DNA of 36,204 nucleotides. Source: Verrucomicrobia bacterium UBA3750 (GTDB lineage: Bacteria; Verrucomicrobiota; Kiritimatiellia; RFP12; UBA1067). Of the stretch, positions 14,668 to 22,722 are shown piece after piece (the first letter of the stretch is position 1; each line of letters starts with the position of its first letter). The notes below the pieces were generated by a model. It was not told the DNA's origin. It ran no database searches and saw only the letters and a program-made list of their open reading frames with translations. The position numbers and the translations under genes are program-made. The stretch is taken from assembly GCA_002371755.1 (NCBI GenBank), contig DFGM01000021.1:1-36204 (forward strand). Reading direction: 5' to 3'.

Positions 14668-15897
14668 TCATGCGCGTTTTACAAGAAACAAATATTCTGT
14701 TACCTTCAGCGAACGCTGCCGGAGGTTGCGACTTCCCCGGAATGTATTGTATTCTATCTCAACAGGAGTCACGGTGCCAAGTGTCTCAAGAAAAGCCATA
14801 AAACTTTCTTTTTTGATGAATCCTTCGGAGCTGTAGGATATCATCAAATATTTTGCAGGGGTTCTTGAAAGCAATTCAAAGAATGTTTCCTCTGCTTCTC
14901 GCTTCTTGTTGTACTTGGAATGATTCCAATCTTCAGGTATGCCGCTTACTTCACTTACCCTGTCCGGAGCCTTATTTCCCGCAAGCAAATTCAACATGAA
15001 GTAATTGGATCCGTATGGGTGCTGATTGTAAGGAGGATCAAAATACGCTAGATCAACCGGTGCAATCTCATCAACGACTTTGTTTGTATCTCCACGAAGA
15101 ACTGTGCTTTCGCAATCAAAGTTAGAAAGCACAGGCTTTTGAAGCGAAATCTCTCCGCATATCCGCGTGAGAGCATTCTTCCCTTCGCCGCCAAAAGCAC
15201 CGACCCCTTGTCGGTTTTTATAGAATCCCTTGAAGACGCCGGATGTGTTTGGATGGATTGATGCCTCCGCAAGCAACGGACCTAAAAGAAGATTGAAATA
15301 CTTTTTGGGGACAACAGCGTCTAGAGCGGCACGTGCCGAATCGAGCATTACTGCATTGGCATGTGTATAGAAAACCCGTTCTCCTTTCTTTATTTGACTG
15401 TCATCTTGTGGAGCATACAATTTAGCGATAAATCCTTCTGTTTGGTGAGATTTAGTGTAATCAACCCATTCGTTGAATACTTCATCAAACTCAATATCAT
15501 CAATTGATGATTTGTTTGTGAGATAGCATTTATTCACAATTTCGCTGTATAACTCCAAATCATTAGCGATGATTAGCGACGAATGCTGCTTCATGAAGCG
15601 TGCAACAACACCACTGCCGGAGAATGCATCAAAGAAAGATATCTTTTCTTTATCAAGAGCTTTCTTAACTGTCGCAACTCCATCTCCAATGAACTTCAGC
15701 AAGGCTCTCTTGTTGCCAAGATATGTTAATATCTGTGTTGTGAGGTATTCTTCAGATTCCTCGCCATCCGCCACTGCGGCATCCAACGCCCGGTGCCTGC
15801 GTTTAGCAGCGTCAGCTAATGCAAATCCAGGAAGATATGCTATTGCAAATGTTGCTGCAGAACCTTTGATAAACTCTCTTCGTGTAATCTTTCTCAT
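14668..15897 (-). CDS. D12-class adenine DNA methyltransferase with N-terminal Tat signal sequence
   Basis: A 409-aa frame. From residue ~55 it is a D12-class N6-adenine methyltransferase: LTYLGNKRALLKFI, FFDAFSGSGVVARFM (SAM binding), AYFDPPYNQHPYGSNYF (motif IV, DPPY). It should protect the sites cut by the EcoRI-like enzyme 16 nt downstream. Oddly, residues 1-35 are a textbook Tat signal: TRREFIKGSA, a hydrophobic stretch, then ALA before DAAKRR. The ATG at 15897 lies about 8 nt after the predicted transcript start. The true methylase may instead begin at the in-frame GTG giving VADGEESEEYL, since D12 enzymes normally start just before YLGNKR. EcoRI's own methylase is of a different (NPPF) class, so this R-M pairing is a swap. 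Confidence 0.85.
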   Translation of the reverse strand: MRKITRREFIKGSAATFAIAYLPGFALADAAKRRHRALDAAVADGEESEEYLTTQILTYLGNKRALLKFIGDGVATVKKALDKEKISFFDAFSGSGVVARFMKQHSSLIIANDLELYSEIVNKCYLTNKSSIDDIEFDEVFNEWVDYTKSHQTEGFIAKLYAPQDDSQIKKGERVFYTHANAVMLDSARAALDAVVPKKYFNLLLGPLLAEASIHPNTSGVFKGFYKNRQGVGAFGGEGKNALTRICGEISLQKPVLSNFDCESTVLRGDTNKVVDEIAPVDLAYFDPPYNQHPYGSNYFMLNLLAGNKAPDRVSEVSGIPEDWNHSKYNKKREAEETFFELLSRTPAKYLMISYSSEGFIKKESFMAFLETLGTVTPVEIEYNTFRGSRNLRQRSLKVTEYLFLVKRA

Positions 15898-15912
15898 AGC
15901 CTGTCGACAAAT

Positions 15913-15921
15913 ATTATACCA
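15913..15921 (-). promoter_or_regulatory. Extended -10 promoter of R-M operon
   Basis: TGGTATAAT on the minus strand (-10 at 15913-15918). No TTGCG -35 is visible at the right spacing. Predicted start near 15906, giving an 8-nt leader before ATG 15897. Confidence 0.6.
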
Positions 15922-16040
15922 TTTTTTGCTCTTCACGTGGGGCTTCAATTGGGCTTTTGTCCAAGCTGGTCCTGCACAAAATCGGGATAAGCGAGATGGA
16001 ACCTGGGTGTCAGGACATCTTCACTAGGAAGGAAGAGACT

Positions 16041-16595
16041 TTAGGCTCGGCGGTAGATGGCGATGCGGGTTTTGCCATAGGCCCTGTCGCGGACGAGTTC
16101 CCAGCCTTCGACCGCTTCCGGCGCCTGCGAAAGGTCGGTCTCCGCAATAAAGATGCCTCCGGGAGCGAGGACACCCTGCCTCGCAATGGCATCAAGGACA
16201 TCTTTGAAGCCGCGTTCTTTGGCGAGAGCGTAAGGGGGATCTGCGAAAATGATGGAGTAGGGTTCGCCGCGGAAGGTTTGGAGCCACGCATAGACGTTCG
16301 CCCTGGCAAGAGAATACCTGGCCTTGTCGACTTTCAGAGTATCGATGTTTTTGGCGATGGTTTTGAGGTGGCGTGCGTCGGCTTCGACGAATGTGGCAAA
16401 TTCGGCGCCGCGCGATATCGCTTCCAGCCCCACGGCGCCGGAGCCTGCGAAAAGGTCTAGAAACCGCGAACCTGGCACATCCTGGGCAAGCATCGAAAAG
16501 AGAGCTTCACGCACACGGTCCTGCGTCGGGCGGACGCTATCGCTTTTCGGCACGTCGATGGTGCGCGAACCATATATGCCGGATGTGATTCTCAT
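16041..16595 (-). CDS. rsmD: 16S rRNA (guanine966-N2)-methyltransferase
   Basis: A 184-aa protein, standard RsmD length. MRITSGIYGSRTIDVPKSDSVRPTQDRVREALF is the conserved N-terminus, FLDLFAGSGAVGLEAISRGA the SAM site, and IIFADPPYAL the DPPY catalytic motif. It methylates G966 of 16S rRNA in the small subunit. It begins with an ATGA overlap on the bioWF stop, so it is the last gene of the gltX-led operon. Location next to coenzyme genes is also common elsewhere (rsmD often sits beside coaD). No terminator is obvious in the ~90 nt before the methyltransferase promoter region. Confidence 0.95.
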   Translation of the reverse strand: MRITSGIYGSRTIDVPKSDSVRPTQDRVREALFSMLAQDVPGSRFLDLFAGSGAVGLEAISRGAEFATFVEADARHLKTIAKNIDTLKVDKARYSLARANVYAWLQTFRGEPYSIIFADPPYALAKERGFKDVLDAIARQGVLAPGGIFIAETDLSQAPEAVEGWELVRDRAYGKTRIAIYRRA

Positions 16596-18457
16596 TGCGG
16601 GAGAAACTCCTTTATCTTTTTGGCTGCGGAGAGGATTTCGGAAGGAGAGTGGGATGCGGAAATCGCCACCCGTAGACGCGCCGCCCCTCTCGCTACAGTG
16701 GGATAGCGTATCGCCGGGATGACAAACCCGGCACTTTCAAGCCGCGCGGAAACTTCCAAAGCCTTCCGCTCGTCTCCTATTATTAAAGGTACAATGGCCG
16801 AACGGCGGCCTTCTGCCGCGCCCGCCGAATCCATTCCCAGCGCTTCAAGAAAGAGCTTGATGTTGCCGTGGAGACGCTGGACGACCTCCGGCTCGCGCTC
16901 CAATATCTCCAACGCTTTGTCGGCAGCGGCCATCGAAGCGGCGCAGGGAGCGGTATTGAAGATGAATGAACGCGCGAATTGCCGCAAATATTCGATTACA
17001 ACTGCATTCCCCGCAACATAACCGCCTTCGGCACCAAGGGCCTTGGATAGAGTTCCCATCATCAAGTCAGGCTTTTCGCCGGGAGCGCAAAGTTCGCCCA
17101 ATCCGCCGCCCCTCAGCCCCAATACGCCTGTGGAGTGCGCCTCATCCACCATGGAAAGAGCGTCAAAACGCTTGCAGATGGCGCAAAATGCCGCAATATC
17201 GAGCGCATCACCATCCATGGAGAAGACACCGTCCGATACGACCAGGCGGCGCCTGAAAGCTCCGCAGGCTCCGAGTTTGCGCTCCAGCGCCTCCATATCA
17301 AGGTGAGGATACACTATCACTTTCGCTCCGCTCATGCGGCAGCCATCTATAATGGAGGCGTGGTTGAGTTCGTCTGAAAGCACGACGTCGTCCTTGCCGA
17401 CTATGGACGAAATCGCGCCGAGGTTCGCCATGTAGCCAGTGGAAAAGACGATGGCATCCTCCGCCTTTTTGAAGCGGGCGATATGCGCCTCCAAGGCGAG
17501 GTGAGGAGCCTGCGTACCTGTGACCAGACGCGAAGCTCCCGTGCCCACTCCATATTCCATTGCGGCGTTTGCGGCGGCAGCCTTCACGCGTTCGTCGTTG
17601 GCAAGCCCCAGGTAATCGTTGGAAGCGAAAGAGACCAGAGCCTTGGGACGGATCGCGATACGGCGTTTCAGCCCCGCAGCTTCCGCTGCGGCAAGATCGT
17701 CTTCAAGGGAAGCATATCTATCGTTGGTGCCCTCGCCTATCTTGGCACACACGCCTTCCACAATGACAGGCTCCTCCTGGAGGAAACGCACCGTCTCGGC
17801 GACATCCTCCTTTCTTCCTCTATAAAGGAATATGCGCCCGCCTGCTTCGTCGCCCATCTCCTTGAGGCAAGTGATGCGCTGGTAGCCGCCCTCACGGGTT
17901 GCGACATAGCCTGTGACATAAGAGGGGTCGTCGGACATGCAGATTTCGCCGACAATTCCCGGGGCTGCTAGCACTTTGCTTGCGAGGACGAGCGCCTCTG
18001 CGAAATGGTTTTTCCGGTCGGCGCGGGGGGAAAGCGCGCTATCCATGTTGGTGGCGCGCACTCCGCGCTCGGAATCAGGGGTAAGATCTTCCAGAGTGTC
18101 AGCATCCAGGAGCATCGCGCCGCGCATGGAGTAAGTGCGGCAGAAAAGCGAACGTATCTCTTTTGCTCGCGAAAAGCCCGCGTTGGAGAGGATTTCTTCC
18201 ACCTTTCTCCAGCCCTCCACGGGTGTAGAAGCCTCTATGGTGGAAACTTCTAGCGCCTTTATCCGCCTTACCTCCCCGAGAGCCGCCATCTTTATATTGA
18301 GCGAATCGATGCCCCCACGGTCGTGTTTCATGGCGCGCGTTGCGAGTTGGGCAACGACGCACGGGACGGCTTGGGCGCCCACGATTCTTTCCGCGCCGGA
18401 AACATGGCGCCCAGCGAGGCTCGCGCGCATCTTCAACGAATAAAGCGTCTCACTCAT
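16592..18457 (-). CDS. bioWF: BioW-BioF fusion: pimeloyl-CoA synthetase / 8-amino-7-oxononanoate synthase
   Basis: A 621-aa bifunctional biotin enzyme. Residues 1 to ~235 are BioW: SLKMRASLAGRHVSGAERIV, INIKMAAL-like strand and MRGAMLLDADTLEDLTPDSERGVR; it makes pimeloyl-CoA from pimelate, CoA and ATP. From ~245 it is BioF: SFASNDYLGLAN, GVGTGASRLVTGTQ, SDELNHASIIDGCR, DEAHSTGVLG and GTLSKALGAEGGYVAG with the PLP lysine; it condenses pimeloyl-CoA with alanine. Fusion would channel pimeloyl-CoA. ATG 18457 overlaps the bioDA stop by 8 nt; the frame upstream is not BioW-like. The next two steps are fused in the preceding gene. bioB is not in the window. Confidence 0.95.
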   Translation of the reverse strand: MSETLYSLKMRASLAGRHVSGAERIVGAQAVPCVVAQLATRAMKHDRGGIDSLNIKMAALGEVRRIKALEVSTIEASTPVEGWRKVEEILSNAGFSRAKEIRSLFCRTYSMRGAMLLDADTLEDLTPDSERGVRATNMDSALSPRADRKNHFAEALVLASKVLAAPGIVGEICMSDDPSYVTGYVATREGGYQRITCLKEMGDEAGGRIFLYRGRKEDVAETVRFLQEEPVIVEGVCAKIGEGTNDRYASLEDDLAAAEAAGLKRRIAIRPKALVSFASNDYLGLANDERVKAAAANAAMEYGVGTGASRLVTGTQAPHLALEAHIARFKKAEDAIVFSTGYMANLGAISSIVGKDDVVLSDELNHASIIDGCRMSGAKVIVYPHLDMEALERKLGACGAFRRRLVVSDGVFSMDGDALDIAAFCAICKRFDALSMVDEAHSTGVLGLRGGGLGELCAPGEKPDLMMGTLSKALGAEGGYVAGNAVVIEYLRQFARSFIFNTAPCAASMAAADKALEILEREPEVVQRLHGNIKLFLEALGMDSAGAAEGRRSAIVPLIIGDERKALEVSARLESAGFVIPAIRYPTVARGAARLRVAISASHSPSEILSAAKKIKEFLPQ

Positions 18458-20441
18458 GAAAGTCTCCGTCCTGGGCTTCCGGACCTGGCGGTGCGGAGGC
18501 AAGGTCTACCATGGCTGCCGTGATGCGGCGAATCGTATCGGCATCCGAAACAAGCGGCGGCATCGTGTAGATAAAATTGGAAAAGGGTCTTAGCCAGACG
18601 CGATGACTATCTATGACTCGTTCTATATCCTCGCGTGCGGGCATCCTTTCCACCTCTATTATGCCCACAGCTCCGATGCTGCGCACATCGACCACATTCC
18701 CCAGCCCTTTCGCCGGCGCAATGCCGGAAGCGATCCACGAGGCGATGTTTGCGGTTTTCGCGGCATAGTCATCCGTTTTGAAGAGATTTAGCGACGCGCA
18801 AGCCGCGGCGCACGCGAGCGGGTTGGCCATGTATGTAGGACCGTGCATGAAAGCGCTCGGCGAGCCATTCGATATGGTAGAAGCGATATTGCCGCTCGCG
18901 AGAGTGGCCGCAAGCGTGATGTGGCCACCCGTCAACGCCTTGCCGACCGTCATTATGTCCGGCTTGACGCCCGCCAACTCGCACGCCCAACGCGGTCCAA
19001 GGCGGTGGAATCCCGTGGCGATTTCGTCAAAGACGAGAGGTATGTCGTATTCATCTGCGAGGCGGCGCATCTCCTTGAGGTATTCTGCGGAGTAGATGTT
19101 CATTGCGTTTGCCGCCTGAAGGATGGGTTCGCAAATCATGCCGGCGATTTCGTCCTTGTGCCCCAAGACCATCTCTCGAATGGAATCCGGCGAGAATGGG
19201 GCGAGCGGCTTGTCGGCGAAGAAATGCTTTGGCATCATGCCTGCGAAGAGCGTGTGCATGCCATCGGGATCGGAAAGAGCCATTGCGCAGGCGGTGTCGC
19301 CGTGATAGCCGCCTTTCAGGGCGAGCATCTTCGTGCGGCCCAGCCTGCCTTTCGCGTGCTGGTATTGCGTGCACATCTTCACGGCAACCTCCACCGCGAT
19401 GGAGCCGGAGTCGGCGAAAAAGACCCTATCCAGACCCTCCGGCGCCATCTCCCCCAGCCTTTCCGCAAGCTCTATGGCCTTTTCGTGCGTGAAGCCTCCG
19501 AACATGACGTGGCTCAGTTTCACGGCCTGCTCGCGTATGGCGGCGACGATGGCGGGGTGGTTGTGGCCGTGCGCCGCGCACCACCACGACGATACGCCGT
19601 CCACGAGGCGCTTGCCGTCGGCTGTCACGAGTTCCGTCCCCTCACCCCTCACGGCGAAGCGCACAGGCGGCGGATTCTTCAATGAAGCGTACGGATGCCA
19701 GATGTGCCGCCTGTCGAAATCGAGCAGTTCGGCGGTCTTGGCGGCGATTGCCGGCGCGTTGGGCACATCAATCCTCGGGAACTTTTCCACCTTCACACCG
19801 TCCAAGCCGCGCGAAGCGAGATAGCGTTCTATGGCGAGCGGGGTATCGGCGGCGATTGCCGGATCTTCATCCGGCGACCAGTTGCAGATTACGCGGTCTA
19901 TCTTCATGCCGCGTGCGAGAGCCGCGTCTATGGAGAGAATGGTGTGGTTTACGCTCCCGAGCGCGGTGTTCGCCACCAAAACGAGAGGCCAGCCCTCTTT
20001 TGCGGCAATATCTATGGCGAGGAGGTCTTCGGTTATCGGCACCATCAATCCGCCTGCAGACTCCACAAGCGTCAACTCATGGTTTCTGGCGCACTCGCGG
20101 ACCGAGGAGACGATCTTCTCCACGTCCACGCGTTTGCCTTCCATGCGCGCCGCGAGTTCCGCAGATGCGGGGAACGCGAAAATCTGCGGCGCGGTAAGGC
20201 CGGCTTCGTCTTCCGGGAACCTGACGCCGCCCATGAATGCGCGGTGAACCTCGAGGTCTTCGCTGAAACCGGTGTTGCCGGTCTGCACCATCTTCACGGT
20301 GATTACATCAGTGCCGCGCTTCATTTCGTCGCGGGCGATTGCGCCCGTCACGATGCTCTTTCCCACGTTCGTGCCTATGCCTGAAACGAAAAGTATCCTG
20401 TCCATCATGTCATCCTTGGCGTCGGACTCTGGCGCCGTCAT
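18450..20441 (-). CDS. bioDA: BioD-BioA fusion: dethiobiotin synthetase / DAPA aminotransferase
   Basis: A 663-aa protein. Residues ~12-230 are BioD: FVSGIGTNVGKSIVTGAI with P-loop Lys28, and LVESAGGLMVPI; it closes the ureido ring to give dethiobiotin. Residues ~240-655 are BioA: IWHPYASLKNPPPV, DGVSSWWCAAHGHNHP, FADSGSIAVEVAVKM, VFDEIATGFHR, TVGKALTGGHITLAATLAS (PLP lysine) and MHGPTYMANPLACAAA. BioA acts before BioD, so the domain order is reversed to the pathway, as in the BIO3-BIO1 protein of plants. ATG 20441 overlaps the upstream stop (ATGA); Met12/Met13 are alternative starts nearer the BioD fold. Confidence 0.95.
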   Translation of the reverse strand: MTAPESDAKDDMMDRILFVSGIGTNVGKSIVTGAIARDEMKRGTDVITVKMVQTGNTGFSEDLEVHRAFMGGVRFPEDEAGLTAPQIFAFPASAELAARMEGKRVDVEKIVSSVRECARNHELTLVESAGGLMVPITEDLLAIDIAAKEGWPLVLVANTALGSVNHTILSIDAALARGMKIDRVICNWSPDEDPAIAADTPLAIERYLASRGLDGVKVEKFPRIDVPNAPAIAAKTAELLDFDRRHIWHPYASLKNPPPVRFAVRGEGTELVTADGKRLVDGVSSWWCAAHGHNHPAIVAAIREQAVKLSHVMFGGFTHEKAIELAERLGEMAPEGLDRVFFADSGSIAVEVAVKMCTQYQHAKGRLGRTKMLALKGGYHGDTACAMALSDPDGMHTLFAGMMPKHFFADKPLAPFSPDSIREMVLGHKDEIAGMICEPILQAANAMNIYSAEYLKEMRRLADEYDIPLVFDEIATGFHRLGPRWACELAGVKPDIMTVGKALTGGHITLAATLASGNIASTISNGSPSAFMHGPTYMANPLACAAACASLNLFKTDDYAAKTANIASWIASGIAPAKGLGNVVDVRSIGAVGIIEVERMPAREDIERVIDSHRVWLRPFSNFIYTMPPLVSDADTIRRITAAMVDLASAPPGPEAQDGDFHE

Positions 20442-21340
20442 GGTTTCACCGACTTCAGCACGGCGTAGCCGCGCCGCTTTGCTATCTCCACCGATGGGAA
20501 GTATTTCTTCACGACAGGCTCGAGCCCCGCCGCGTTTTTGCAGACCAAATAAGAAACGCCGCCTCTTTTCAGCGCACGGAGCGCCGTCTCGCAGAAGACT
20601 TCGGCGATGCGGTATTCACTGTAATACGGGGGATTGCCCGCAAAGACGTCGAAAGTGCCGTCCATGCGTTCCGGCGTGCCGTTATCCGCAAGGATGATTT
20701 CCGCGGGGATGCCAAGCGCCTTGGAATTAATCTCCGCCGCCTCCGTCGCCCGCGAATGCGAATCCACCATGACAAGCGATGTCCCAGGAACGGCCGAGGC
20801 CACAAGGAATCCCACAAGTCCGGAACCGCATCCCATATCGAGCAGTTTCTTTCCAGGGCCTATCTCCTTGGCGACAGTCTCCGCGAGCGCAAGCCCGCCT
20901 TCGTCCGTGCGCCTGTGGCAGAAACACCCCGGCAGCGATACGAGACTTATCGGCTTCGAACCCGGCACCGACGCCGTGTAGTGCGCCGAGAAGTCACGCT
21001 TGCGCGCGTCCTTGCCGAACACTTTAGCCCAAAGATCGTTCCTTTCGCGTTCGCGTCCAGTGAAGACGAGCTCCACCCGCTTGGGGTCGCCCCCGACCGC
21101 GTCCGAGCATTCCTGCAGCATCTCCAATGCGAGTTCGCCGCTCATCAGCTTCGGGCCCGTCTTGAAGCGTATCTTCTCCCACTCGCCTTCTGGAAGGTGC
21201 GCCGAGCACACCGCCTTTACGTGGTGCACTTTCTCTATCGCATGGCGATGGTAAATGTCCAGGACGTGGCAGACCACGTCGCCGGAAAGCGTTTTCCTGT
21301 CGAGGTCTGCCGCCTTGAAGCCTGTTAGAAGGATGCTCAC
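20438..21340 (-). CDS. RsmC/RlmG-type class I SAM-dependent methyltransferase
   Basis: A 300-aa protein starting at GTG 21340 in a GTGA overlap with the gltX stop. The C-terminal ~190 residues form an MTS-type methyltransferase: LLDMGCGSGLVGFL (SAM binding), VMVDSHSRATEAA, and VFAGNPPYYSEY with the NPPY base-flipping motif seen in rRNA guanine-N2 methyltransferases. The N-terminal ~100 residues are less conserved (ADLDRKTLSGDVVCHV), as in two-domain RsmC. Because it directly precedes bioDA one could suspect BioC (malonyl-ACP methylase), but NPPY argues for a nucleic-acid target, and BioW removes the need for BioC. Role: likely rRNA methylation, target unknown. Confidence 0.75.
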   Translation of the reverse strand: MSILLTGFKAADLDRKTLSGDVVCHVLDIYHRHAIEKVHHVKAVCSAHLPEGEWEKIRFKTGPKLMSGELALEMLQECSDAVGGDPKRVELVFTGRERERNDLWAKVFGKDARKRDFSAHYTASVPGSKPISLVSLPGCFCHRRTDEGGLALAETVAKEIGPGKKLLDMGCGSGLVGFLVASAVPGTSLVMVDSHSRATEAAEINSKALGIPAEIILADNGTPERMDGTFDVFAGNPPYYSEYRIAEVFCETALRALKRGGVSYLVCKNAAGLEPVVKKYFPSVEIAKRRGYAVLKSVKP

Positions 21341-22656
21341 AGCGTGGATGCCGTCTTGTCGAGGCGCTCTATCGTGCGCGTCTTGCCGAGGAGTTCAAGC
21401 ATTTCGAAAAGTCCCGGACCTTCCATCCTGCCCGAAACCGCCACGCGTATCGGGTGCACCCAAGGTCCCATGCCGTTGCCTTGCGAGAGTTCCTTGACGA
21501 GGTTTTCGAGCCTTTCGCATTTCCACTCCGCCTCCGGCACTTCGCCGAAACGCTTCACCATGTCGAGCAGCGTCTCCTTCACGCCTTCCTTCTTCAGGCG
21601 CTTTTCGACGGCTTTCTCGTCCATCGGATAGTCGTCGGTGAAGAAATAGGCGATGTTGCCGGGCATATCGTTGAGGAACTTCGTGCGCACCTGCATCTGG
21701 TCGACGAGCATGGAGAGGTTGAAACCGTCCGGCACGACGAGGCCTGCGGCATTCGCGCGCTTGACGAGTTCTTCGGTGAAGACGGCCTTGGGGAGGCGCT
21801 TTACGTATTCGCCGTTCATCCACTGGAGCTTCTTGATGTCGAACTTCGCTGCCGTCACATGAACCTTTTCAAGTTCGAAGAGCTTCACCATCTCGTCGCG
21901 GGATAGGACTTCGCGTTCGTCGCCCGGATTCCAGCCGAGGAGCAGAAGATAGTTGAAAAGCGCGTCCGGGATGTAGCCCTGTTCGCGGAACTCGCCGACG
22001 AATGCCGCGCCGTCACGCTTGGAATAGGGCTTGCCCTGCTGGTTCACAATCATGGACAAGTGGCCGTATTTGGGCACGGGGGCGCCGAGAGCGCGAAATA
22101 TCTCGATGTGCTTGAACGTGTTCTCCACATGGTCGTCGCCACGGATGATGTGCGTGACGCCCTGGTCGATATCGTCCACCACGTTGGCGATGTGGAAGAT
22201 GGGCGAACCGTCGCTGCGCACGATGGCGAAGTCCTGGATGTCCTCGGCCTTCTTTGCCATGTGCCCTTTGACAATATCGTCAAACTCTATCACCCCTTCC
22301 TTCGGCATCCTGAACATTGTGACGACGCCCGTTTTCCCATCGCGGCTCGTCTTTTCCACCTTATAGGCGCGACCGCTCGCCAAAAGCTGGTCTACGACTT
22401 CCAGATGGCGCTTGACGTTCTTCGTCTGGTAGAACACTTCCTCGTCCCAATCGAGCCCGAGCCATTCCATGCACTCGAAGAGGGCCTTGATAGCCTCCGG
22501 GGTGGAGCGTTCGAGGTCGGTATCCTCGATGCGCAGGAGGAACTTTCCGCCCGTGTGGCGCGCGAACAGCCAGTTGTAGATGGCTGCGCGTATGTTTCCG
22601 ATATGAACCTTCCCCGTCGGCGACGGGGCGAATCTGCATCTGATTGTGTCTGACAT
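21337..22656 (-). CDS. gltX: Glutamate-tRNA ligase
   Basis: A 439-aa class I aminoacyl-tRNA synthetase, slightly shorter than the usual 460-490. RFAPSPTGKVHIGNIRAAIYNW holds the HIGH-type signature (HIGN), LLRIEDTDLERS binds the acceptor end, HIIRGDDHVENT is conserved, and KPYSKRDGAA is the KMSKR-type loop. It charges tRNA-Glu; whether it is discriminating cannot be said. It is the first gene of the gltX-bioDA-bioWF-rsmD operon. The ATG at 22656 lies only about 5 nt after the predicted transcript start, so the message is nearly leaderless. The promoter is divergent with that of the RNase R-like gene. Confidence 0.96.
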   Translation of the reverse strand: MSDTIRCRFAPSPTGKVHIGNIRAAIYNWLFARHTGGKFLLRIEDTDLERSTPEAIKALFECMEWLGLDWDEEVFYQTKNVKRHLEVVDQLLASGRAYKVEKTSRDGKTGVVTMFRMPKEGVIEFDDIVKGHMAKKAEDIQDFAIVRSDGSPIFHIANVVDDIDQGVTHIIRGDDHVENTFKHIEIFRALGAPVPKYGHLSMIVNQQGKPYSKRDGAAFVGEFREQGYIPDALFNYLLLLGWNPGDEREVLSRDEMVKLFELEKVHVTAAKFDIKKLQWMNGEYVKRLPKAVFTEELVKRANAAGLVVPDGFNLSMLVDQMQVRTKFLNDMPGNIAYFFTDDYPMDEKAVEKRLKKEGVKETLLDMVKRFGEVPEAEWKCERLENLVKELSQGNGMGPWVHPIRVAVSGRMEGPGLFEMLELLGKTRTIERLDKTASTL

Positions 22657-22667
22657 GATGGGCGCAT

Positions 22668-22696
22668 ATTATACCATATCATTGCGCCGCACGCAA
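22668..22696 (-). promoter_or_regulatory. Promoter of gltX-bio operon
   Basis: Minus strand: TTGCGT (22691-22696), 17 bp, TATAAT (22668-22673) with TGG extension. Start predicted near 22661, leader about 5 nt. It shares a 13-bp perfect inverted repeat (ATTATACCATATC ... GATATGGTATAAT, 17-bp spacer) with the divergent promoter. Confidence 0.75.
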
Positions 22697-22710
22697 CGAT
22701 ATGGTATAAT
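22682..22710 (+). promoter_or_regulatory. Promoter of RNase R-like gene, divergent from gltX promoter
   Basis: TTGCGC (22682-22687), 17 bp, TATAAT (22705-22710), extended TGG at 22702-22704. The first in-frame ATG (22711) touches the -10 and precedes the likely start near 22717, so translation should begin at 22723. The -35 boxes of the two divergent promoters nearly overlap, so RNA polymerases should compete. Confidence 0.75.
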
Positions 22711-22722
22711 ATGCGGCGAAGA

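Noticed and set aside
18843..19685. 280-codon plus-strand frame within bioDA
   Set aside because: Antisense to the BioA domain; no recognisable motif.
20438..21340. BioC (malonyl-ACP methyltransferase) for the gene before bioDA
   Set aside because: NPPY motif and two-domain layout fit RsmC-type nucleic-acid methylases; BioW in the same operon makes BioC unnecessary.
22711..22722. First in-frame ATG as start of the RNase R-like gene
   Set aside because: It touches the -10 box and precedes the predicted transcript start, so it cannot be translated from this promoter.
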